Of a stretch of 48,257 bases of DNA, positions 8,512-17,594 are shown piece by piece. The stretch is taken from the NCBI GenBank assembly GCA_021797515.1, contig JAJZZP010000163.1, positions 1 to 48,257 of the forward strand, given 5' to 3'. The DNA is from Bacillota bacterium. Lineage in GTDB: Bacteria > Bacillota > Sulfobacillia > Sulfobacillales > Sulfobacillaceae. The notes beneath the pieces are model-generated. The model saw nothing but the letters and a program-made list of their open reading frames with translations. It ran no database searches and was not told the origin of the DNA. Position 1 is the first letter of the stretch, and every line of letters starts with the position of its first letter. Position numbers and translations under genes: made by a program.

Positions 8512-8848
8512 TTATCCCCAAATCCGAAAAAACACAAAGCCTGCAACCCAAAGCAATCCGCCTGCCAGGACAACGTCCCAAACCTTTACCTGTATTCCGG
8601 GCAGGACGTGTCCCGCAACCCACAGCAATATCGCGGCCATTACCCAGGCTACCGGTCCCGGCAACTTCAGAGAAGCCCGGGTACCCAGCCAAAACTCAAG
8701 GAATGAGATCGCCATCGTTAAAAAAACAGATAAAAAAATGGCACGCGAGCAGGGAAGCAGAAAATCCCGGAACCTCGGCAGCAATCACATAGCACACTGT
8801 GGCCATCAGCCAAAATCGCAATAAGTAATACCACGTCCCCCGTGTCAC
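8512..8848 (-). pseudogene. Small membrane protein with apparent frameshift
   Basis: Two overlapping frames together make one holin-family-4-like membrane protein. The first runs from a GTG near 8848 (with AGGAGG at its edge) and gives WYYLLRFWLMATVCYVIAAEVPGFSASLLA. The second, from about 8740 down to the TGA near 8512, gives FLSVFLTMAISFLEFWLG and two more membrane helices, with a second PGIQV motif echoing PGFSA. The switch falls at two A7 runs (plus strand 8719-8736), so a one-base indel or slippage is the likely cause. The annotated 90-codon frame starting at TTG 8784 is only the second part. Confidence 0.55.
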
Positions 8849-8904
8849 CTCCTCTTTACCCTATGATTGTCCCATGTTATAATCCCGTAATAGGGGGTAT
8901 CTGA

Positions 8905-9174
8905 GTGGCTAATATTAAGTCTGCCAAAAAACGTATTCGTCAAACAGAAACACGAACCTTGCGCAATAAAATTCGCAAAACTATGGTACGCACGGCAATT
9001 CGTCGTTTCGAAGACGCTTTGAAGCACGAGGACATGGATTCTGCTGCAAGCGCATTAAAATTTTGCTATGCTCGGCTGGATCGTGCTGCGCAAAAAGGCT
9101 CCATCCATCGCAACACCGCCAACCGCAGGAAATCGCGATTGGCTATTCGCTTCAACAAGGCCAAGGTTGGTTAA
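8905..9174 (+). CDS. rpsT: 30S ribosomal protein S20
   Basis: An 89-residue S20, a primary 16S rRNA binder of the small subunit. The protein has the usual opening MANIKSAKKRIRQTE and the conserved ending KGSIHRNTANRRKSRLA, and it is very basic. The start is GTG at 8905 after AGGGGG. It is a single-gene unit on the plus strand between minus-strand genes, closed by a strong terminator. Confidence 0.97.
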   Translation: MANIKSAKKRIRQTETRTLRNKIRKTMVRTAIRRFEDALKHEDMDSAASALKFCYARLDRAAQKGSIHRNTANRRKSRLAIRFNKAKVG

Positions 9175-9189
9175 CCATATTTGATAAAA

Positions 9190-9216
9190 ACCCCAACCTC
9201 GTTTGGGGCTTTTTTT
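9190..9216 (+). terminator. Intrinsic terminator of rpsT
   Basis: CCCCAA and its partner TTGGGG form a compact GC-rich stem followed by CTTTTTTT. This is a classic rho-independent terminator 16 bases after the rpsT stop. Confidence 0.9.
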
Positions 9217-9232
9217 ATCCCCAAATCCCCCG

Positions 9233-10201
9233 CTACATTAACGCCAGCCATAAGGTGAGCCAGACTTCCGGATCACCACGACCAATTTTGATGGCACGAT
9301 CGATATATTGTGCGCGGCGAATTCCTTCACTCACTTGTTCCAGAGTCCATCCTTTGGCCGATTGGTACAATCGACTGGCGACGAAATCTTTTAATCCCTC
9401 CTGCTGGGCAAAAGCTGTGGCCGATATCCTCTGGCGCTGGGCCTCCAATACATGCCCCACCTGAATCAGTTGCCGCGCAACAGTGATTAATATAGGAAGA
9501 GGCTCATTCCCCTGGATAAGCAACTCTTGTAATATCTGCAGGCTGTCCCGCTTCTGTCGACGGACTACCGAGTCGGTCAGCTTCCAAAAGGCCGTTCTGC
9601 CCAACGGTGCCACAAAATCACGAACAAGCGCTTCGTTCCATGGGGTACCTACATCATAAAGCGCCATTTTATCGAGTTCTTGTTCGACCTGGTATTCGTT
9701 GGCATCTACCATCTGAACCAATGTCTCCGCTGCCCCCGATTTCAATTGCAACCGGCGCTTTTTCGCGTTAGATTCCACAAATCTCATAAACACCGCGGGT
9801 TTCAATGGCCTTAACTCAATGATCCGGGTACTGCCCAAACCTTTAACCAGTCCCGGCATCGATTTTTTATCCCAAATAATTAGGCAGGTGGCGTCGAGGG
9901 CATGGGGCAACCAAGCCAAAACATCGCTTTCCTTGGTCTTCCAGGCTGCAGTATCCCGCACCAACACCACTCGTCCCTGAGAGAAAAGGCTAGGAGTTTG
10001 TAAAAATCCCTTAACATCGGGCCAGGCAACAGAAGATTCGTCCACAGCGAGATACCCGTCCCGAGCAGCACGGTCGCCCAACAGGCGATCGCGCACTTTG
10101 AAAATCCATTGCCAAGCCCAGTACGGCTCTTGACCGATGACGTAATAAACCTTTTCCAAGGTTCCCCGTTCTGCCACCGCCATCGCTTCGGCTATATCCA
10201 T
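9233..10201 (-). CDS. holA: DNA polymerase III subunit delta
   Basis: A 322-residue HolA/YqeN protein, the clamp-loader subunit that opens the beta sliding clamp. Features of the family are the opening KVYYVIGQEPYW, the segment RVVLVRDTAAWKTKESDVLAWL, and the central QLKSGAAETLVQMVDANEYQVEQELDKMALY that ends the AAA-like lid. The ATG at 10201 follows GGAAGGAAAGG; the longer open frame upstream to 10375 lacks a ribosome site. The gene is convergent with rpsT and divergent from the ger operon. Confidence 0.92.
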   Translation of the reverse strand: MDIAEAMAVAERGTLEKVYYVIGQEPYWAWQWIFKVRDRLLGDRAARDGYLAVDESSVAWPDVKGFLQTPSLFSQGRVVLVRDTAAWKTKESDVLAWLPHALDATCLIIWDKKSMPGLVKGLGSTRIIELRPLKPAVFMRFVESNAKKRRLQLKSGAAETLVQMVDANEYQVEQELDKMALYDVGTPWNEALVRDFVAPLGRTAFWKLTDSVVRRQKRDSLQILQELLIQGNEPLPILITVARQLIQVGHVLEAQRQRISATAFAQQEGLKDFVASRLYQSAKGWTLEQVSEGIRRAQYIDRAIKIGRGDPEVWLTLWLALM

Positions 10202-10219
10202 GGGTCCTTTCCTTCCGAC

Positions 10220-10251
10220 GCATAACGGTCCAGATATTTGGCCACATTGTA
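10220..10251 (+). promoter_or_regulatory. Candidate forespore (sigma-F/sigma-G type) promoter of the ger operon
   Basis: GCATAA at 10220-10225 and CATTGTA at 10245-10251 resemble the -35 and -10 elements of forespore sigma factors. The spacer is 19 bases, one or two longer than usual. The site is 72 bases before the gerA start, as expected for a forespore-expressed germinant receptor. Confidence 0.35.
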
Positions 10252-10322
10252 CCAAGATACAAGACACGCGCAAAGGTTGGCATTGCAACCACATCCGACT
10301 CAGCGAAAGGAGGTTTGTTGCT

Positions 10323-12128
10323 ATGTGGCCCTTTTCCCGACATAAGGCAAAATTTAACGCGAAAAGGTCAACCATTCCCAGCCACCCGGATCAACCACCA
10401 AAAAGTCAGGCAATGAAACTAGTGGAGACACTGAAGACATCTGAAGAAACATTAGAGCACCTAACTGGTTTTGACTTAGGCCTACTTAAAGACTTAGTTA
10501 CCGAAACCCAAACTTTTTCCAAACGGCTTGAAGCCCTAGGTCTAGACTGGGCATCAGGGAACTCCTCAACACCCGCAAAAACCTTAGATGAGTTTTCGGG
10601 GAACATCGAGGCGGCTTATGACCGTCTTAAAAGCACTGTAGGACAATCACCGGATATCATTATCCGCCGCTTCTTTATCGGACAACGCCAACAAGTGCCT
10701 GCACTCTTGACCTTTGTTGATGGTTTGGCGAGCAATGAAATGATTGATCAAGACACTGTTACCTTGATGCAAAGTTTTAAAGGAACCACGAGTTTACAGC
10801 TAAATCCCTTGATCGCTCACCAAATCATCCACGACTCCGTGGTATCCGTGGGACATGCCACCGTAGAGACCAAATGGTCCAAGTTAATCATCGACTTGAT
10901 GGGTGGCAACACCATTGTGTTTATTCAAGGCTGTCCCGAAGTACTGGTGCTCGATACCGTAAACTACCCTGCCCGGGCGATTCCCACTCCGATGACTGAA
11001 CGTGCCATTAAAGGCCCCCAAGAAGCTTTTAATGAAGTGATTCTGACCCAAATGAATTTGATTCGACGTCGCATTAAGAGTCCTAATTTACATTTCGATC
11101 CCGTGAAGATTGGCCAGTTGTCCCAAACCATGGTGGTAGTGGCCCATGTGGAAGGCGTTACCAATCCTGAACTGGTGATGGCGATAAAGCGCCGCCTGGC
11201 TTCAATCCAGATCGACACTTTAGTATATTCCAACACAATATCCGAATCCCTGTCTAGCTCCCGTTCGTTGTTTCCCCAGGTTCGGTCCACAGAACGGGCA
11301 GATATTGTGGCGCGCGATTTGTCCATGGGAAAAGTCGCGATTATGGTCGACAACACTCCCGATGTCTTGACCTTGCCGGCAACCTTTATCGATTTCTACC
11401 AAACCACCGACGATTACACGGCCAGTTTTTGGGAAGCTTCACTAGAACGATTGGTTCGGTTGCTGGGGCTCTTTGTGGGGTTGTTGCTACCCCCACTTTA
11501 CATCGCGCTCAGTTCCGTGGATCCAGAGCTGTTGCCGACAAAACTCGTCATCACCATTGCCGGATCCCGGGTGGGTATCCCCTTTCCCCCCATTTTCGAA
11601 GTCATCATCATGTGGACCATCATTGAAATTTTGCGTGAAGCAGCGATTCGATTGCCCAAGGGACTCTCGACAACTCTTGGTACCGTAGGCGCTATCGTCG
11701 TCGGGACTGCTGTCGTCAAGGCAGCTTTGGTCTCGGACATCATGATTGTCATTATTACTCTCACTGCCCTGGGGCTTTTTACTTCACCGGTTTATGAAAT
11801 GGCAGTTCCTTGGCGAATCTTATTTTGGTTTGTCATTCTTGCCGCGTATTTTTTAGGCATTTACGGCATTATCCTGGCGTTAATCGTAATCTTGGCTCAT
11901 TTGGCCAGCATGGAAAACTTTGGGGTTCCCTATTTGTCGCCGTTTGGCCCACTCCGAGTCCGTGACCTTAAGGATTCCTGGGTGCGATTCCCTGAGCGCA
12001 ATATGGTCTATCGACCTGTTTCACTGCGCACCGTATCTCCCAAACAACGTACTCGCCACCCTCAAAAACCTATGGTATCCCCTCAGTTGCACCAAGCCCA
12101 AAAGGAGCACTTCGATAATGAGGTTTAG
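10323..12128 (+). CDS. gerA: Spore germination protein GerA (A subunit)
   Basis: A 601-residue GerA-type A subunit of a germinant receptor in the inner spore membrane. The soluble N-terminal region contains DIIIRRFFIGQRQQVPALLTFVDGLA, VETKWSKLIIDLMGGNTIVFIQG and the invariant VNYPARAIPTPMTERAIKGPQEAF. Several membrane helices follow from about residue 360 to 560 (LLPPLYIALSSVDPELLPTKL). The ATG at 10323 lies after AAAGGAGG. The gene overlaps gerC by 11 bases, so the operon is tightly coupled in the order A-C-B. Confidence 0.95.
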   Translation: MWPFSRHKAKFNAKRSTIPSHPDQPPKSQAMKLVETLKTSEETLEHLTGFDLGLLKDLVTETQTFSKRLEALGLDWASGNSSTPAKTLDEFSGNIEAAYDRLKSTVGQSPDIIIRRFFIGQRQQVPALLTFVDGLASNEMIDQDTVTLMQSFKGTTSLQLNPLIAHQIIHDSVVSVGHATVETKWSKLIIDLMGGNTIVFIQGCPEVLVLDTVNYPARAIPTPMTERAIKGPQEAFNEVILTQMNLIRRRIKSPNLHFDPVKIGQLSQTMVVVAHVEGVTNPELVMAIKRRLASIQIDTLVYSNTISESLSSSRSLFPQVRSTERADIVARDLSMGKVAIMVDNTPDVLTLPATFIDFYQTTDDYTASFWEASLERLVRLLGLFVGLLLPPLYIALSSVDPELLPTKLVITIAGSRVGIPFPPIFEVIIMWTIIEILREAAIRLPKGLSTTLGTVGAIVVGTAVVKAALVSDIMIVIITLTALGLFTSPVYEMAVPWRILFWFVILAAYFLGIYGIILALIVILAHLASMENFGVPYLSPFGPLRVRDLKDSWVRFPERNMVYRPVSLRTVSPKQRTRHPQKPMVSPQLHQAQKEHFDNEV

Positions 12129-13236
12129 AGTGGGGACCAAGGCCGTAGCAGTGTTAGGTTTGGTACTTCTTTTGACCGGATGTTGGGGCAACCTTCCGGT
12201 CAATGACCGAATTTTGGTGCTCTGCATGGGAATCGACCCCGCCAAATCCCCCAACCAATTTACGGTCACTTTTCAATCCCCAACGCCTTCATCGGTCACC
12301 AACAGCAGTCAAGGAGGGTCTACGGGCAGTGGGGGTCAATCTGACGTGTTCGCGGTCAAAGGGACCGGACAGAGTTTGGAGGCTGCCTTTAACCAGGCCC
12401 AGGCTAAAGTGTCCAAAGATTTATACCTGGGTCAACTGCAGGTTTTGGTCATATCGAACCAGTTAAAACCGGCGTTGTTGAAACGTGCCATTACCAGCCT
12501 GCAAAGCATTGGTACCTTAGACAAAACGCCTTATATCGTTGTAGCCAACGGCTCCACGTTTAAGATACTGCAACAAATTTCCCCTCAGGCCAAATTCCCC
12601 AGCCTGTATTTCATTTCGCTTTTCGGATGCGTGTCCTGCCAAACCGATGCCTTGGGCATGCGGTTTTGGCAGTATTTAGTCCGCATTGACACCCGCGGAG
12701 TAGATCCCTACGTACCGGTAGCGCTGCCTTTTAGCCAAGGATACAGCGTAGATCGGGTGGCGCTGTACCGAGGCTACCACTATGTCACCATGCTAGATCC
12801 GACACAAACCACCACCTTTGGCATTTTGCAAGGTCTGGCCCACAAAGTCAGCCTATACGTGCCTAAATTCCATGCCACCGTAGCGTTTTTGACCGGCCCA
12901 AGCCTCCTGACTACCCAAGTCGTCGACGGCCAGATACGCGCCATCTTTGACGTGCACCTCACTGCCATGCTCATGGGTCTGGACCCGCATTCGGAAACCA
13001 CCCAAAAAGTCTCCGATATCTCGCAGATGGCATCGCAGATCCTGGCTAGGCGGGGCGTTACCCTGATCCGCCAGTTGCAACACCAAGACGTTGACCCCTT
13101 GGGCATTGGTCGGATGTTGAGTTGGCAACATCCGGGGACCTTTAGCCATTACCCCCATTGGCATGAAGAATATCCCAAAGTACATGTCATTGTGCACTGT
13201 GTGGTGAAAATTACCGATGTGGGAACTACTAAATAA
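12118..13236 (+). CDS. gerC: Spore germination lipoprotein GerC (C subunit)
   Basis: A 372-residue lipoprotein, the C subunit of the germinant receptor. Residues 1-22 form a lipoprotein signal ending in LLLTGC; the conserved WGNLPVNDRILVLCMGID and then TGQSLEAAFNQAQAKVSKDLYLGQLQVLVIS follow. The ATG at 12118 sits inside the end of gerA after AAAAGGAG. It is anchored outside the membrane and acts together with the A and B subunits. It is slightly shorter than typical GerC proteins at the C-terminus. Confidence 0.92.
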   Translation: MRFRVGTKAVAVLGLVLLLTGCWGNLPVNDRILVLCMGIDPAKSPNQFTVTFQSPTPSSVTNSSQGGSTGSGGQSDVFAVKGTGQSLEAAFNQAQAKVSKDLYLGQLQVLVISNQLKPALLKRAITSLQSIGTLDKTPYIVVANGSTFKILQQISPQAKFPSLYFISLFGCVSCQTDALGMRFWQYLVRIDTRGVDPYVPVALPFSQGYSVDRVALYRGYHYVTMLDPTQTTTFGILQGLAHKVSLYVPKFHATVAFLTGPSLLTTQVVDGQIRAIFDVHLTAMLMGLDPHSETTQKVSDISQMASQILARRGVTLIRQLQHQDVDPLGIGRMLSWQHPGTFSHYPHWHEEYPKVHVIVHCVVKITDVGTTK

Positions 13237-13256
13237 TCAAGAGGAGGGCAATTCCT

Positions 13257-14423
13257 ATGAACAGAGATGCTGTCGAACGATTGCCTCGTATCTCAGCCAT
13301 GCAGTTTGCCACCATGATCACCTCAGGTTATATCGCATTAGGCATTTTTTACTTTCCTCGCCAGGCCATTTCCGATGCTGGGCGTGCAGGCCTATGGTCG
13401 ATCATTTTGGATGGATTCATCACCTGGATTTTGATGCACCTGCTATTTCGGCTCAACAGATTAGTGCCTAACGAAACGCTAACCAGTTTTGCTCCCAAAA
13501 TATTCAGCAAACCCGTCGGGTTTGTTATGGGACTGTATACCATTGTTTACAATTTTATGTTGGCCATAGCGGCGGTCACATTATTTGGATTTGTTTTGGG
13601 AGATATTTTCTTGCCGTTAACCCCGATCTGGATAATTGTTGGAGCCCTCGTCCTAACTGCGGTGTACATGGGTTGGGGAGGCACCACCGGATTGGCGCGC
13701 ACCCTGCAAGCAGGATATACCCCAGTCGCTATACTGACCTTGCTGACGGGGCTGGCCACAGGTCTTTTGGTCCGCCATCCAGTTCTTCTACTTCCACCCG
13801 AGAACTTCCCAGTTATACCCATATTGCACGGCGCTTGGCAGGAATATGTCATATTCATCGGGTTTCAGCTCACTATAACCTTGTATCCCTTTATCCGCAA
13901 CGAGCAGCGCAAGCAAGCAGAAAAGTACACTTACATTGCCCTCGGGATAGTCATTGCCGCCCTGGTAATCGAATATGAGGTGATGATCGCGACGTTTGGT
14001 CCCTCCTATATCACGCAGTTGCGTTGGCCCCTTGTTAGTCTAATGCGCATTCTTTCCGTGCAAGGGTTTTTCATTGACAAATTCGGCCTCTTGGTGGTCG
14101 CGTTGTGGACTATCATCGTAGCCGGTTTCACCGCTGTGCGGCTTTGGAGTTTAGCCCATGACACCATGGCTATGTTTCGCTTAAAAGGCGCGATTGCCTA
14201 CCATATTGTTTTAGCGGTGTCGGGACTCGCTCTCATTTTAGCATCCACTGTCATTTCCAACGCCCAATTTGATGAAATTTTAAATGAGCGCTACTTAATT
14301 CCTGCAGGTGTTTTTTATCTGGTAGGGATTCCCTTAGCCCTCCTCCCCGTAGCCTATTTGCGCAGCACTGCGGTAAAAAAACTCCGCAGCCAAACGGAGG
14401 CTACTCCTCCCCCAATTGGTTAG
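13257..14423 (+). CDS. gerB: Spore germination permease GerB (B subunit)
   Basis: A 388-residue membrane protein with about ten helices, related to the APC amino-acid permeases, and the B subunit that binds the germinant. Early motifs ISAMQFATMITSGYIALGIFYFPRQ and later WLLW-like segments fit GerAB proteins. AGAGGAGGG precedes the ATG, 20 bases after gerC. The last 23 bases overlap the end of the convergent kinase gene. The germinant cannot be predicted from sequence. Confidence 0.92.
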   Translation: MNRDAVERLPRISAMQFATMITSGYIALGIFYFPRQAISDAGRAGLWSIILDGFITWILMHLLFRLNRLVPNETLTSFAPKIFSKPVGFVMGLYTIVYNFMLAIAAVTLFGFVLGDIFLPLTPIWIIVGALVLTAVYMGWGGTTGLARTLQAGYTPVAILTLLTGLATGLLVRHPVLLLPPENFPVIPILHGAWQEYVIFIGFQLTITLYPFIRNEQRKQAEKYTYIALGIVIAALVIEYEVMIATFGPSYITQLRWPLVSLMRILSVQGFFIDKFGLLVVALWTIIVAGFTAVRLWSLAHDTMAMFRLKGAIAYHIVLAVSGLALILASTVISNAQFDEILNERYLIPAGVFYLVGIPLALLPVAYLRSTAVKKLRSQTEATPPPIG

Positions 14424-15654
14424 GGTGAGGAAATTCAATTCGCACCGCAGTGTGTCCTGGTTTAGATTCAATGCTAAGCTTGCCACCATGGGCCTCCACC
14501 AATCGACGGACAATCATCAGTCCCAAACCGGACCCATTCGGTTTAGTACTCCGACGGGTGCGAAACAACTGCTCCATGACCTGGGGATCTATGCCTGGGC
14601 CGTTGTCCTCTACCACGATCTCGGTATATAAGACGCTCGGATTTACCCGCACCGTCACCATGTTGCCAACCGTCACCATGGCCTCTTTGGCATTTTTTAA
14701 AAGATTGCTCAGTAGGTGGTTAAGTCGTAGCGGATCGGCCCAGATCATGGCGTCTGGCGGACAATGGATCTTAAGCCTGGTGCCTTCGGCACCAATATCT
14801 GGTGAGATTTCCTCCCATGATTGTCGAATTATGGGCAATACCAGCACATTTTGCGGCCGAATTTCGGTATCGCGGGTGGCCCACAAAATGTCCTCAGTAA
14901 TATGCGCTAACCGTGTCGCTTCATTCAAAGCTTGCTCCAAATATCGGGTCATTGGCGGATCCGACGGCTCCAATTGCGCCAATTCGATATATCCCATGAG
15001 AGAAGTCAAGGGATTGCGGACTTCATGCATCAAGGCTGCAGCGGCATTAGCGGAAATCACGTCCTGCTGCACCATTGGCTGGGGAATGGTTTCCACTAAA
15101 ATCCATTGTCCATGGCCATGGACACGAATTTCATATTTTTCGTGGTGGGATACCAGTACCGCGTGGGCACCCTTAGATATGACCTCAGTCCATTCTGGGA
15201 GCCATGGTACTTCATCCCATGTCCAATGCTCCGTTAAAGACAATCCCATCACCTCGTCAGCAACCTCGTTGCAATAGATCCAGTGCCGATCCTGGGCCAC
15301 TGCAATTCCAGTATGCAGTCCCTCCCCCATCGCCTTCCATTCCAATTCAATAGGCCAAAACAGGCTGCCCTGCATCGCTCCTTCAAGATTGATAACAGGA
15401 GTAAATTGCACGGTATAGGAGCGACCAGCAACGTCCCAGCGTTGCATTCGAAAACCCATAGCCCGCCGACCAATTTGAAGGCTCACCACCTCAGGAGTAA
15501 AACCCATCCCCTTTGCCGTTTGGTTGCACCAGACAACATCTGATTCTTGCCCGTAAAACACTATGGGAACCGGCATCAAATCCAATACATCCTTACGTAC
15601 TACGAAGTCATTGGTTAATTCGATATGACTCATCACGCGAAATGATATACACAT
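14401..15654 (-). CDS. Soluble two-PAS sensor histidine kinase
   Basis: A 417-residue kinase with no membrane segment. Two PAS-like regions cover roughly residues 15-105 and 108-190. The H box MHEVRNPLTSLMGYIELA has the phosphorylated His near residue 210, the N box is LLSNLLKNAKEAM, and the ATP-lid boxes are VEDNGPGID and GSGLGLMIV, so all kinase motifs are intact. No response regulator is adjacent, which recalls the orphan KinA/KinE group that feeds Spo0F/Spo0B; this role is inferred. The ATG at 15654 follows GAGAAAGGG; Met codons at 15687 and 15732 are possible longer starts. Confidence 0.88.
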   Translation of the reverse strand: MCISFRVMSHIELTNDFVVRKDVLDLMPVPIVFYGQESDVVWCNQTAKGMGFTPEVVSLQIGRRAMGFRMQRWDVAGRSYTVQFTPVINLEGAMQGSLFWPIELEWKAMGEGLHTGIAVAQDRHWIYCNEVADEVMGLSLTEHWTWDEVPWLPEWTEVISKGAHAVLVSHHEKYEIRVHGHGQWILVETIPQPMVQQDVISANAAAALMHEVRNPLTSLMGYIELAQLEPSDPPMTRYLEQALNEATRLAHITEDILWATRDTEIRPQNVLVLPIIRQSWEEISPDIGAEGTRLKIHCPPDAMIWADPLRLNHLLSNLLKNAKEAMVTVGNMVTVRVNPSVLYTEIVVEDNGPGIDPQVMEQLFRTRRSTKPNGSGLGLMIVRRLVEAHGGKLSIESKPGHTAVRIEFPHPNQLGEE

Positions 15655-15815
15655 CGGGAAGTCCCTTTCTCCGTCATACTCACTCATTCGACATATACGT
15701 ACATAATCCTCTATTTTCACAATAAAAGCCATTTTCTATCCAGTCCCGCAAACCATACCGTTCCATGCTGGATTTTCTTCTCCCATCGTCCAAAGTACGC
15801 TATGATTAAACCCAA

Positions 15816-17573
15816 TTGACGCCACGGTCTTTGGATCCTCTCGAAAGGCGGGTTTTCACGACGATTGCCAATAGCGAACGCAGTAACTCCGGGTGGGGCA
15901 TAGCCGATATATTGGTAGGGGTGGTCATTTTGGCCCTGATCTCCTTACTCATTGCCTGGGCCACGCGGGCGCCGCGCCCCCACCCCGAAGTCGGAAAAAT
16001 CTCTTTGTCATTTTGGCGTCTTCCGGTCTATGCCTTGTATTCCTGGTTGCGCATGGCCGCCGCGTACCTCATCTCTTTGCTATTTACCTTTGTCTACGCC
16101 TATGCCGCCGCCTATAACAAGCGTGCCGAAAAATTTCTCGTCCCGCTTTTAGACATTTTGCAATCCATTCCGGTACTGTCGTTTTTGCCCGTGGTTTTGC
16201 TAGCCTTCATTGCCCTGTTCCCTGGTTCACGCATTGGAGTGAACTTAGCATCCATCCTGTTGATCTTTACCGGGCAAGTATGGAATATGGTGTTTGCGTT
16301 ATATCATGGCCTCATCACCATCCCTCGCGATCTCCGTGAATCGGCGTTATCCCTCAACCTTTCTCCCTGGCAGCGATTTCGCTCACTGGAATTGCCCTAC
16401 TCGATGGTCGGACTGGTGTGGAATTCAATGATGTCTTGGGCTGGCGGGTGGTTTTTCTTAATGGCTGCGGAAATGTTTTCCCTTGGCAATAAAAATTATC
16501 AATTGCAGGGCTTAGGCTCCTATCTGCAAACGTCAGCCAACCAGGGCAACTGGACCGCAGAAATCGCTGGCTTGTTAATCTTGGTGTTAGTCATTGTATT
16601 AATGGATCAATTAATTTGGCGACCTCTCTTGGCTTGGGCCGATAAATTTAAAATGGAATTGGTAGAGGGTGATATTCGGGCGCGATCAGCAGTTTTAATG
16701 ATTTTACGGCGTTCACGATTAATTGAATGGCTGGGGAACGCCGTATTATCGCCGCTATTAGAATGGAGCGACCGCTGGTTTGGAGTGAAATTACCGGCAT
16801 GGCGTCGCAAATCTATCCTCTCCTCAATTGCTGGGTTGCTGCGCACTCTAATTCTCGCGGGCATCATAGTAGGGTTGATTACGGCACTGGAAGGTACGTG
16901 GAGACTGTTCGAACATGTCTCCGGCGCCCAGTTACTGCTGGTTTTCGAGGCAACGGGAGCGACCCTGCTGCGGGTGCTAACTTCATTGGCCATTTCGGTG
17001 ATCTGGACTGTACCAGTGGGAGTATTTATCGGTTCTAATCGGCGCTGGGCAAAAATGTTAACCCCCATCAGTCAGATTGCCGCTTCGGTTCCGGCCACAG
17101 CCCTGTTTCCAGGTTTAGTCGCGCTTTTAATCCACGTCAAGGGAGGTCTTTCCACGGCGGCCATTTTGTTAATGGTATTAGGTACTCAGTGGTACGTGCT
17201 GTTTAACGTCATTGCAGGAGCCTCGGCCATTCCGGAAGATTTGCGCGAGGCCACCAAAATGTTTCGGCTGAAAGGCATTCGGGTATGGACCACCCTCGTT
17301 TTGCCTGCCATTTATCCCTACCTCATCACCGGTCTCATCACCGCCGCCGGGGGAGCCTGGAATGCTAGTATCGTTGCGGAATACGTGAGTTTTCAAAACC
17401 ATGTCTATACCACATTTGGCATCGGCTCCCTAATCGCAGAGGCTTCCACCAGCGGTCACTTCCCCTTATTACTGCTCTCCACCGCGGGTTTGGCAGCAGC
17501 GGTTGTTGTGATCAATCGTCTCATCTGGCGTCCGCTTTACAACCGGGCCACCAAGCGGTATTCATTATCATAG
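15816..17573 (+). CDS. ABC transporter permease, two fused NitT/TauT-type domains
   Basis: A 585-residue membrane protein holding two BPD_transp_1 permease domains in tandem, about residues 60-275 and 350-575. Each has the EAA loop that docks on the ATPase: IPRDLRESALSLNLSPWQRFRSLELP in the first and IPEDLREATKMFRLKGIRVWTTLVLP in the second. Duplicated permeases of this form belong to the nitrate/sulfonate/bicarbonate family; the substrate is unknown and no binding protein lies nearby. The start is uncertain because TTG 15816 has no clear ribosome site. The ATPase gene follows after 21 bases. Confidence 0.9.
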   Translation: MTPRSLDPLERRVFTTIANSERSNSGWGIADILVGVVILALISLLIAWATRAPRPHPEVGKISLSFWRLPVYALYSWLRMAAAYLISLLFTFVYAYAAAYNKRAEKFLVPLLDILQSIPVLSFLPVVLLAFIALFPGSRIGVNLASILLIFTGQVWNMVFALYHGLITIPRDLRESALSLNLSPWQRFRSLELPYSMVGLVWNSMMSWAGGWFFLMAAEMFSLGNKNYQLQGLGSYLQTSANQGNWTAEIAGLLILVLVIVLMDQLIWRPLLAWADKFKMELVEGDIRARSAVLMILRRSRLIEWLGNAVLSPLLEWSDRWFGVKLPAWRRKSILSSIAGLLRTLILAGIIVGLITALEGTWRLFEHVSGAQLLLVFEATGATLLRVLTSLAISVIWTVPVGVFIGSNRRWAKMLTPISQIAASVPATALFPGLVALLIHVKGGLSTAAILLMVLGTQWYVLFNVIAGASAIPEDLREATKMFRLKGIRVWTTLVLPAIYPYLITGLITAAGGAWNASIVAEYVSFQNHVYTTFGIGSLIAEASTSGHFPLLLLSTAGLAAAVVVINRLIWRPLYNRATKRYSLS

Positions 17574-17594
17574 TCCAAAAGAAGGTGAGACTCC

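Noticed and set aside
14450..15277. 275-codon plus frame opposite the histidine kinase
   Set aside because: It is antisense to a gene with complete kinase motifs and is rich in Ser, Trp and Cys without a domain.
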